A stretch of 9,721 bases of DNA. Origin: Methanobacteriota archaeon. GTDB taxonomy: Archaea > Thermoplasmatota > Thermoplasmata > RBG-16-68-12. This document shows, piece by piece, positions 1 through 4,936 of the stretch; within the stretch, counting starts at the first letter, position 1, and the number at the start of each line of letters is the position of its first letter. Both the position numbers and the translations under genes were made by a program. The stretch spans positions 1 through 9,721 of the forward strand of contig VBLU01000134.1 of the NCBI GenBank assembly GCA_005879065.1, given 5' to 3'. A model generated the notes under the pieces. The model was not told the DNA's origin, made no database searches, and saw nothing but the letters and a program-made list of their open reading frames with translations.

Positions 1-1
1 T

Positions 2-670
2 CACGACCTGGCCCGGGTTTGGAAACCGTATTACCATGGCGACTTCGACATGGATGATGTGGCACTCCATCGCCTCGGCGTGAACAGGCTCGGGAATGTG
101 CTCGTTCCGAACGAATCCTACGGAATCATCCTGGAGAAGAAGCTCCAGCCGATGCTCCGGGACCTTTGGAAGGAAGGACGGAAATCCCTCTCAACCAAAG
201 AATTGCTATGGGAGTTCGGGCGGCGCACCGAGAGTCGCGACTCACTGCTCTGGTGGGCCTGGAAGAACCGCATCCCGGTGTACGTCCCGGCGATCTTCGA
301 CGGGGCCGTGGGATACCAACTGTGGTCCTTCTGGCAGGATCACAAGGACTTCTCGATCGACCAGTTCCGCGACGAGGGGGAACTCTCAGATCTGGTGTTC
401 GGTGCGAAAGAATCCGGCGCTCTGATGATCGGGGGAGGCGTTTCGAAGCACCACACGATCTGGTGGAACCAGTTTCGCGGTGGACTCGACCATGCGGTCT
501 ACATCACGACGGCGCCGGAATGGGACGGGAGCTTGAGCGGAGCGCGGCTGCGCGAGGGGATCTCCTGGGGCAAAGTCAAGGAGACCGCGAAGCAGGTGAC
601 GATCGAGGGGGACGCGACGGCCATTCTGCCGATCATGATTGCCGCGGCACTCGTCCGCCCGCGTCGATGA
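2..670 (+). CDS. dys: Deoxyhypusine synthase, 5'-truncated by window edge
   Basis: This enzyme uses NAD to transfer the aminobutyl group of spermidine to one lysine of translation factor aIF5A, the first step of hypusine formation. The reading frame is open from base 2, with no start visible; the first residues (ARVWKPYYHGDFD, then NRLGNVLVPNESY) already match internal family sequence, so the ATG at 50 is internal and the true start lies outside the window. The catalytic segment GGGVSKHH is present, with the nucleophilic lysine codon at 446-448, followed by DHAVYITTAPEWDGSLSGAR and SWGKV, which bind NAD and spermidine in the family. The WWNQFRGGLDHAVYITTAPEWDGS wording resembles euryarchaeal rather than eukaryotic versions. 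About 222 residues are seen. The gene converges on the small minus-strand gene with a 10-base gap. Identification is secure; only the N-terminus is missing. Confidence 0.95.
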   Translation, partial: HDLARVWKPYYHGDFDMDDVALHRLGVNRLGNVLVPNESYGIILEKKLQPMLRDLWKEGRKSLSTKELLWEFGRRTESRDSLLWWAWKNRIPVYVPAIFDGAVGYQLWSFWQDHKDFSIDQFRDEGELSDLVFGAKESGALMIGGGVSKHHTIWWNQFRGGLDHAVYITTAPEWDGSLSGARLREGISWGKVKETAKQVTIEGDATAILPIMIAAALVRPRR

Positions 671-680
671 TGGGTGCGAG

Positions 681-902
681 TCACTTGATGAGCCAGTAGC
701 CGGCGGCCTTCTCTCGCGCCCGGCGTTTCGCGTAGCCCTTCGCTTGGAGTTCCTGGAGCGCGGTGAGGACGAAGTTCTTCGGGAGCTTCGACATCTTCGT
801 GATCGCCTCGGCATCGCGCATCTTATCCTCCGAGGTGATGCCCGCGGATTTCATCGTGTCGTAGACTTTGTTGGATCGGTCAGAAACGTCGTCGAGTGGC
901 AT
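681..902 (-). CDS. Small winged-helix-like protein, possible regulator (73 aa)
   Basis: A 73-residue basic protein beginning MPLDDVSDRSNKVYD and ending GYWLIK. The pattern of helices (residues 8-20, 30-38, 42-56) followed by a charged turn KRRAREKAAG and a final strand GYWLI looks like a compact winged helix; LPKNFVLTALQELQAKG would be the recognition-helix region. The ATG at 902 was chosen because GAGGTG, a good Shine-Dalgarno sequence, lies 5 bases before it and a TATA-like box on this strand (bases 950-942) lies about 40 bases before it. The frame stays open far upstream, but that extension is antisense to the Nudix and nicotinamidase genes and has no protein-like character. It shares its promoter region with the divergent Nudix gene. 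DNA binding is inferred from shape only; no specific family name can be given with confidence. Confidence 0.75.
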   Translation of the reverse strand: MPLDDVSDRSNKVYDTMKSAGITSEDKMRDAEAITKMSKLPKNFVLTALQELQAKGYAKRRAREKAAGYWLIK

Positions 903-941
903 GGACGCACCTCGTTCGCGCGGTCCGAGACTTGAAGGGCC

Positions 942-950
942 ATTTAATAA
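942..950. promoter_or_regulatory. Shared TATA-like element between divergent genes
   Basis: ATTTAATAA in a GC-rich context is the only A/T-rich element in the 82 bases between the winged-helix gene (ATG at 902, minus) and the Nudix gene (ATG at 985, plus). It is close to palindromic, so it could serve as box A in either direction: 39 bases from the minus-strand ATG and 34 bases from the plus-strand ATG, giving predicted leaders of roughly 10-15 bases on each side. One TATA element used both ways is an inference; transcription start mapping would settle it. Confidence 0.5.
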
Positions 951-984
951 GGTTTCCCTCCTTCTTTCATTCCAGGAAACGTCG

Positions 985-1511
985 ATGTGTCCCGGAGAAT
1001 GCAAGGACCGGATGGGAGATGCCTTCGACCGGTTCGGGCGGGTTCCCATCGTCCGTAGGACCCGGGTCGCTTCGTCGGATGATCCCGCGTTCCGCGGACG
1101 AAGCCGTGCGCCGTTCTGGGCGGCCGGCGGCCTAGTCCACGACACCCGCGGTGCGATCGTCCTGGTCCGCGTGGGCCGGGAATCCGGAGGCAGCATGTGG
1201 TTTACGCCCGCGGTCTGCTCGAACAAGGAGAGAGGACCGATGACGGACTCCGTCGAGAGGCCCGCGAGGAGGTGGGCCTCGAGCTCGCCGACCCCGCCTT
1301 GACCCGGATTGTCCATGAGACGATAACGGACGGCAGCCGAGCCCGCCATGGATATTTCGCGCAGTTCATCGCCCGCGCACAATCGACGGAACTGCGACCA
1401 GGCCACGAAGTGATTGAGGCGCGGTGGTTCGACGGCTTGCCGCGGGACATGGCTTTCCGGGATGACTACCTCGAAGACTTCCGGAAGATCCAGGCGGGCG
1501 CAAGCTTTTAG
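985..1511 (+). pseudogene. Nudix hydrolase with a one-base frameshift before the Nudix box
   Basis: Nudix enzymes hydrolyse nucleoside diphosphates linked to another group, such as ADP-ribose, NADH or oxidised nucleotides. The N-terminal half (PIVRRTRVAS, then FWAAGGLVHDTRGAIVLVRV and MWFTP) reads in one frame up to about base 1209. The rest (GLLEQGERTDDGLRREAREE, VGL and a C-terminal ARWFDGL) continues in another frame. Adding one base after 1210 restores WFTPGGLLEQGE and a perfect GX5EX7REUXEEXGU box (residues 77-99 of a 175-residue product). The downstream part alone starts at a GTG at 1197 and would lack the first strands of the fold. The upstream start is ATG 985, or ATG 1012 (MGDAFDRFG). 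The nicotinamidase follows 28 bases later. It may be a real pseudogene or a sequencing/assembly error in a GC run (GGC read as GC); the intact coding character on both sides favours an error or a very recent mutation. Substrate unknown. Confidence 0.85.
1505..1510 (+). promoter_or_regulatory. Possible TATA box for the nicotinamidase, overlapping the Nudix stop
   Basis: CTTTTA within AAGCTTTTAGCG lies 29 bases before the GTG start at 1540 and includes part of the TAG stop of the Nudix gene. The same wording, AAGCTTTAACCG, occurs at the folP stop ahead of purP. If functional, it would give the nicotinamidase its own nearly leaderless transcript in addition to any read-through from the Nudix gene. 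Inference from position and sequence only. Confidence 0.35.
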
Positions 1512-1539
1512 CGACCGTGACATTTGGCCGGTCGGGACC

Positions 1540-2142
1540 GTGGGGCAGAGGGCCGCGCTGCTCGTCGTCGACATCCAGAATGACTTCTGTCCGGGCGGAG
1601 CGCTCGGGGTGCCGGAGGGCGATGCAATTATCCCGCGGGTGAACCGCACGATCGGCCTGTTCGGACGTCGCGGGTTGCCTGTGATCTTCACACGGGATTG
1701 GCATCCGCGGGAGACGAAGCACTTCAAGGAATTCGGGGGAGCATGGCCGGTGCACTGCGTCCAGGGGACAAAGGGAGCCCGATTCCATCCCGACCTGGAA
1801 ATCCCGAAAGGGGCGATGGTCCTGTCGAAGGGCATGGACCAGGAGGTGGACTCCTACTCCGCGTTCCAGGCCTTCACGGTTCAGGGGCGGGACCTGGAGT
1901 CCGCTTTGCACGAGCTCGGCGTGGACGAGCTGTTCATTTGCGGACTCGCAACGGATTATTGCGTTCGGGCGACGGCGCTCGACGGGGTTCGTCGGGGCCT
2001 AACGATCCGCGTCCTGCGCGATGCGATTCGGGGCGTCGAGGTGAAGCGGGGGGACTCGGAGAATGCGATCAAGGAGATGCGCGCCCACGGGGCCCACTTT
2101 TCGGAGACTCGCGGGCTCGCGAAGCTTCTCCCGAAAAGCTGA
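1540..2142 (+). CDS. pncA: Nicotinamidase
   Basis: The enzyme deaminates nicotinamide to nicotinic acid for NAD salvage through the Preiss-Handler route; it is a cytosolic isochorismatase-fold protein. With the GTG start the product has 200 residues, near the usual 180-200. The catalytic triad is Asp11 (VVDIQNDF), Lys97 (VLSKGMDQ) and Cys141 (ATDYCVRATA). Metal ligands Asp53, His55 and His72 are in TRDWHP and WPVHCVQGT. The resemblance to the archaeal (Pyrococcus) enzyme is strong throughout. The frame is open further upstream to ATGs at 1414 and 1462, but those lie inside the Nudix gene and encode low-quality arginine/serine-rich sequence; GTG 1540 sits directly before the conserved first strand RAALLVVDIQ. 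No clear Shine-Dalgarno is seen. It follows the Nudix gene by 28 bases, which suggests shared NAD-related function. Confidence 0.93.
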   Translation: MGQRAALLVVDIQNDFCPGGALGVPEGDAIIPRVNRTIGLFGRRGLPVIFTRDWHPRETKHFKEFGGAWPVHCVQGTKGARFHPDLEIPKGAMVLSKGMDQEVDSYSAFQAFTVQGRDLESALHELGVDELFICGLATDYCVRATALDGVRRGLTIRVLRDAIRGVEVKRGDSENAIKEMRAHGAHFSETRGLAKLLPKS

Positions 2143-2182
2143 CTTTTCCCCATGGAACCCGCCACCTGAAGGCGGCGAACCG

Positions 2183-2190
2183 TTGAAATA
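2183..2190 (+). promoter_or_regulatory. Weak TATA-like box before the 140-aa gene
   Basis: TTGAAATA lies 46 bases ahead of the ATG at 2237, so transcription would start near 2215 and leave a leader of about 20 bases that contains GAGGGATT, a fair Shine-Dalgarno 9-10 bases before the start. A similar GTGAAATAG occurs before folP. The match to consensus is poor, so this is tentative. Confidence 0.3.
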
Positions 2191-2236
2191 GAGCCGCGAC
2201 AGTCTTCGCTCAGTCTCACCGGTCGAGGGATTACAC

Positions 2237-2659
2237 ATGGCAACGAAGGGGAAGTCGGGCGACGCAGGCACGCGCGAGCATCCGTGGCACTTGAAGACGC
2301 CGAGCGGGACGTCGGAGTTTCAGGCGTTCCGTGACGAGACCCTAGAACCGCCCGCGCTCGTCGTGAAGTCGGGGAGCACGGAGCTGCGCTACCACCTCCG
2401 GTGCATCAACGACCTGCATCAGATGCTCAAGTCCAACGGCGACTGGATGCTCCTGGGGACCGCAGACGAGCAGAAGCCGGCAGTGGACGGCACGGTCGAA
2501 GCCTGGGGACGGTCCGCGAAAAACCCGGTCGGCGGGTGGTACGGTCTGAAGAAAGGACTGCGCGGTCGGTTCGGCATGTACGTTCCGCCGGTCCTGGAGG
2601 CCTTGCATCTGGCCGAGGTCGAGCACAACCCGAAGAACAACCGGATGCGGGCGCTGTAG
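2237..2659 (+). CDS. Conserved protein of unknown function, tentatively DUF6855 type (140 aa)
   Basis: A soluble 140-residue protein without membrane segments or a signal peptide. The N-terminus is a flexible GKSGDAGTREHPW stretch, followed by LKTPSGTSEFQAFRD, a central RYHLRCINDLHQMLKSNGDW and a highly conserved-looking C-terminus, VGGWYGLKKGLRGRFGMYVP and EVEHNPKNNRMRAL. This wording matches my memory of small proteins annotated as DUF6855, found mainly in bacteria; the name is from memory and unverified. GDWM.LG.ADEQKP.VDGTVEAW and the RCINDLHQML helix are the segments to search with. The start is ATG 2237 with GAGGG upstream. It has its own intergenic spacers (94 bases before, 143 after), so it appears to be a single-gene unit. 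No reaction can be assigned. A bacterial origin by transfer is possible but not shown here; its base composition resembles its neighbours. Confidence 0.85.
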   Translation: MATKGKSGDAGTREHPWHLKTPSGTSEFQAFRDETLEPPALVVKSGSTELRYHLRCINDLHQMLKSNGDWMLLGTADEQKPAVDGTVEAWGRSAKNPVGGWYGLKKGLRGRFGMYVPPVLEALHLAEVEHNPKNNRMRAL

Positions 2660-2742
2660 GCGTCGTGTTTCGTCCCGTTGCCCGGCGGCACTGTTTCCGA
2701 CCTGAGGGGCATCCCTCCTGGAAAATCTCGGTTGGACATATG

Positions 2743-2750
2743 TTTAAATA
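2743..2750 (+). promoter_or_regulatory. TATA box of the RHH-ftsZ operon
   Basis: TTTAAATA is the best box A in the window and stands in a locally A/T-rich stretch (GGACATATGTTTAAATAACG). Transcription would begin near 2775, leaving a leader of about 27 bases before the ATG at 2803 that carries GAGGGG at 2784-2789. There is no comparable box between the RHH gene and ftsZ, so this is the likely promoter for both. An RHH regulator could act here on its own operon; ACATATGT at 2737-2744, a palindrome overlapping the first two box bases, is a candidate binding site. Confidence 0.65.
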
Positions 2751-2802
2751 ACGCGGTTGTCATACGAACGTCAGACAGAAATCGAGGGGACGCGGGGCGT
2801 CT

Positions 2803-3120
2803 ATGTCATCCGAATCGGAGCGGGTCACGATCCGGTTGCCGCCGGACAAAGTGAAGGCCCTCCACCAGCTCGTGAAGGGCGGAACGTACTCGACGATCTC
2901 CGACGCGATCCGCGCGGCGATCGATCGTTTCATCGACATCCAGTTCTCGCCGGATTACATCCGCAAGCTCATGATCGAACTGCCGAAGGGGAACGTGGTG
3001 GACCTTCAGCAGCTCGTGAAGTCGGGCGACTCCGTTTCCGTCGAGGACGCGGTCCGAAATGCGGTCCGCGAGTACGTCCGACGCCGGCTCCACAAGGCCA
3101 TGGAAGGGGTCGACAAATAG
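2803..3120 (+). CDS. Tandem ribbon-helix-helix protein, CdrS-like regulator upstream of ftsZ2
   Basis: A 105-residue protein made of two ribbon-helix-helix (MetJ/Arc/CopG fold) units. The first (residues 6-44) has strand ERVTIRLP, a helix KVKALHQLVKGG and a second helix STISDAIRAAIDRFI. The second (54-92) repeats this as RKLMIELP, NVVDLQQLVKSG and SVEDAVRNAVREYV, followed by a basic tail RRRLHKAMEG. RHH proteins bind DNA with a two-stranded sheet formed by a dimer; a two-unit chain might fold as its own pseudo-dimer. In haloarchaea a short RHH protein, CdrS, is encoded next to ftsZ2 and controls cell-division genes, so that role is the best guess here. ATG 2803 is the only sensible start (no in-frame start upstream near the predicted transcript start). 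ftsZ2 follows after 77 bases. Orthology to CdrS is inferred from fold and gene order. Confidence 0.88.
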   Translation: MSSESERVTIRLPPDKVKALHQLVKGGTYSTISDAIRAAIDRFIDIQFSPDYIRKLMIELPKGNVVDLQQLVKSGDSVSVEDAVRNAVREYVRRRLHKAMEGVDK

Positions 3121-3134
3121 GACCGTGGCAGGGA

Positions 3135-3155
3135 CGCGCGACCCTCGGTCGCGCG
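3135..3155 (+). promoter_or_regulatory. Perfect 9-bp hairpin between RHH gene and ftsZ2
   Basis: CGCGCGACC (3135-3143), loop CTC, then GGTCGCGCG (3147-3155): a perfect inverted repeat with a 3-base loop, all strong G/C pairing. It starts 15 bases after the RHH stop codon and is not followed by a T-run, so it does not look like an intrinsic terminator. It may be a mRNA stability or processing element that separates expression of the two genes, or a DNA operator for the RHH protein. Confidence 0.6.
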
Positions 3156-3162
3156 AGCAGAG

Positions 3163-3180
3163 CGGTTCCCACCGGGACCG
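3163..3180 (+). promoter_or_regulatory. Second, bulged hairpin just before ftsZ2
   Basis: CGGTTCCC (3163-3170), loop ACC, GGGACCG (3174-3180): a 7-bp stem with one bulged T on the left arm. It lies 7 bases after the first hairpin and 17 bases before the ftsZ2 ATG, so together they nearly fill the 77-base gap. It could influence ribosome access to ftsZ2. Inference from base pairing only. Confidence 0.45.
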
Positions 3181-3197
3181 CCTGGGATGGATCAGGG

Positions 3198-4283
3198 ATG
3201 GGCCTCGAGACCGTACAGCGCACCGGGAACCAGTCGTTCCTCGATTCGTTCGCCCTTGCGAGGCCGAAGGTCGTCGTGGTCGGGTGCGGCGGAGCCGGCG
3301 GGAATTCTGTCGACCGCCTCCATCGCATGGGCATCCACGGGGCCCGGACAGTCGTCGTGAACACGGACGCAGTGCATCTCGATTCCATTCAGGCGGACCG
3401 CAAGCTCCTGATTGGCGGGGGCGTGACGCGCGGCATGGGAGCCGGTGGACGGCCGGAGATCGGCGAGCGGTGCGCCGAGATCTCGGAGCAAGAACTCCGG
3501 AACCAGATTGGCGATGCGGACATCACCTTCATCACGGTCGGGCTGGGCGGCGGTACAGGGACCGGCGTCGCACCCCATGTCGCGGAACTCGCCCAGGCCG
3601 CGGGAAGTGTCGTGATCAGCCTGGCGACGACCCCGTTCCGGGCCGAACGCGGACGGATGACGAACGCTCGTGCAGGGATCCAACGTCTCCGGGACCGGAC
3701 GGACTCGTTGATCCTCCTGGACAACAACCGTCTGCTGGACCTCGTCCCGAATCTCCCGGTCGAACAGGCGTTCGCCGTGATGGACCATCTGATCGGGGAA
3801 GTGATCAAGGGGATCACAGAATCCATCACGGTTCCGTCCCTGATCAACCTGGACTTCAGCGACGTGCGCACGATCCTCCAGTCGGGCGGCACGTCGACCG
3901 TCTTTTACGGCGAGAACGCGGAGAACGACCCGCAGCGCCTCGTCTCCGAAACTCTCAACAACCCGCTCCTCGAGGTCGATTACCGCGGCGCGAACGGCGC
4001 CCTGATCCATATCAGCGCGGGCCCGGGACTGCGACTTCGGACGGCGCACGAGGTTGTGGAGGGCCTGACGGCCGCGATGCGTCCGGATGCGAACGTGATC
4101 TTTGGGGTTCGGGTGGACAAGAAGTACAACGGGATCCTTCGCGTCCTGGCCATCATGACGGGCGTGCGCTCGCCCATGGTCGATGCGGTACGCGAGTCCG
4201 TCTCGATCGCGGACGTGGTCTCGGATCCCGAGTCCCGATCATCGATTCCGAACGAGTTCCCTCGGACGAATCGACGACGCTGA
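3198..4283 (+). CDS. ftsZ2: Cell-division tubulin homologue FtsZ, FtsZ2 type
   Basis: FtsZ is a GTPase that polymerises at mid-cell; in haloarchaea FtsZ2 drives constriction after FtsZ1 has assembled. The 361-residue product has the P-loop-like VGCGGAGGN (28-36), tubulin signature GLGGGTGTG (115-123), TPFRAERGR (145-153) and T7 loop NLDFSD (217-222) with catalytic Asp219 and Asp222, so it should be active. LLDNNRLLDLVPNLPVEQAF followed by GITESITVPSLI matches FtsZ2 of methanogens rather than FtsZ1. After the globular core (to about 330) there is a short polar tail ending PRTNRRR, which may be the site for partner binding. ATG 3198 was chosen by family alignment; the frame is open further back but that part overlaps the RHH gene and is not protein-like. 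Likely co-transcribed with the RHH gene. It ends 3 bases from the convergent PKD-protein gene. Confidence 0.95.
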   Translation: MGLETVQRTGNQSFLDSFALARPKVVVVGCGGAGGNSVDRLHRMGIHGARTVVVNTDAVHLDSIQADRKLLIGGGVTRGMGAGGRPEIGERCAEISEQELRNQIGDADITFITVGLGGGTGTGVAPHVAELAQAAGSVVISLATTPFRAERGRMTNARAGIQRLRDRTDSLILLDNNRLLDLVPNLPVEQAFAVMDHLIGEVIKGITESITVPSLINLDFSDVRTILQSGGTSTVFYGENAENDPQRLVSETLNNPLLEVDYRGANGALIHISAGPGLRLRTAHEVVEGLTAAMRPDANVIFGVRVDKKYNGILRVLAIMTGVRSPMVDAVRESVSIADVVSDPESRSSIPNEFPRTNRRR

Positions 4284-4286
4284 TCG

Positions 4287-4862
4287 TCACGCAGGTGGCG
4301 GTGGCAGCCGGACCATAGGGGCGGAGTCTTCCTCGATCGCACGGGTCAGGTCCCGCGGCTTCAGTCGCACCCGGATCGTCTCGGGCTTCGGCTTGATCAT
4401 GTTCCAGCCCGCTCGGCTGATCGCGCCGCCGACCATCGTCAATACGACGTACATGCCGAAGGTCAGGAACGTGATCGCGACGGGTTGGAGGATGCCGCTC
4501 AGATCGAACCCGAGGTTGAGGCCCGCGGTGGGGTCTCCCACGCTTTCCCCCGACCGGGTTTGAGTCGGGACGATTTGCACCTGCGCCACGGCTCGGCTCT
4601 CCTTGCCGTTCGCGTCCGTCACGATGAGGCTCACCTGATAGACACTCGCGTTCGTGTATCGGTGCGAGCCGGGGGTCGACCCGGAGAGACGAGTCCCATC
4701 GCCGAAGTCCCATTGTAGTGTGGAGATTGCCGCGTCACCCTGACGCGACGTGTCCTGGACCGTGGCATTGAAGTCGGTCGAGTCCCAACGGAAGGATGCC
4801 GTCGGGCCGGTGTGGCCGAGGCCGAGGAGCAACTCGACGTGGTCCCTCTTCAAGAAGGCCAT
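4287..4862 (-). CDS. PKD-domain protein with one membrane span (191 aa)
   Basis: One PKD (polycystic kidney disease) Ig-like domain fills about residues 18-98, with its hallmark WDFGDG (51-56), a HRYTNASVYQVSLIVTD strand pair and closing VAQVQIV. A linker (99-120) leads to one hydrophobic segment, about 122-148 (ILQPVAITFLTFGMYVVLTM), then a basic tail with KPKPETIRVRLKPRD and a proline-rich end RLPPPPA. By the positive-inside rule the tail is cytoplasmic and the PKD domain outside. The N-terminus MAFLKRDHVELLLGLGHTG is not a signal peptide, and an in-frame stop lies upstream, so export without one is odd. PKD domains commonly mediate protein or glycan contact at the cell surface. ATG 4862 lies 25 bases after a TATA-like box. 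It follows thrS on the same strand, 74 bases apart, and converges on ftsZ2 with only 3 bases between. Function unknown. Confidence 0.85.
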   Translation of the reverse strand: MAFLKRDHVELLLGLGHTGPTASFRWDSTDFNATVQDTSRQGDAAISTLQWDFGDGTRLSGSTPGSHRYTNASVYQVSLIVTDANGKESRAVAQVQIVPTQTRSGESVGDPTAGLNLGFDLSGILQPVAITFLTFGMYVVLTMVGGAISRAGWNMIKPKPETIRVRLKPRDLTRAIEEDSAPMVRLPPPPA

Positions 4863-4887
4863 CGGGCCGTGCGATGAGGCCGGCGTC

Positions 4888-4893
4888 CATAAA
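4888..4893 (-). promoter_or_regulatory. TATA-like box of the PKD-protein gene
   Basis: On the minus strand CCTTTATGG lies with exactly 25 bases between TTTATG and the ATG at 4862, the same spacing as at thrS. Transcription should start at or within a few bases of the start codon, giving a leaderless message independent of thrS. Confidence 0.5.
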
Positions 4894-4936
4894 GGCGCGA
4901 GGGGCGGTTCTCAAATCCGAGAAACGAGAACGGACG

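Noticed and set aside
1207..1213. Programmed -1 frameshift in the Nudix gene
   Set aside because: No slippery heptamer of XXXYYYZ form at CGCCCGC and no convincing downstream structure. A missing G explains the restored WFTPGG better.
903..1835. Minus-strand upstream extension of the winged-helix gene to about 384 residues
   Set aside because: It is antisense to the Nudix and nicotinamidase genes, and rich in Arg, Pro and Ser without domains. Only the last 73 codons read like a protein, and a ribosome-binding site precedes that ATG.
2159..2175. Small hairpin CCGCC-loop-GGCGG after the nicotinamidase gene
   Set aside because: Only five base pairs with a 7-base loop and no T-run; expected by chance in GC-rich DNA.
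2704..2717. Hairpin GAGGG-GCAT-CCCTC after the 140-residue gene
   Set aside because: Five base pairs and no following T-run. It could be a weak transcript-end feature but cannot be told from chance.
2757..3197. N-terminal extension of FtsZ by 147 residues
   Set aside because: It overlaps the RHH gene in another frame and does not resemble protein. FtsZ alignment begins after ATG 3198.
3059..4318. Long alternative frames across ftsZ on both strands
   Set aside because: Typical mirror frames of a GC-rich gene: arginine- or proline-rich, without motifs, while the FtsZ frame carries all catalytic signatures.
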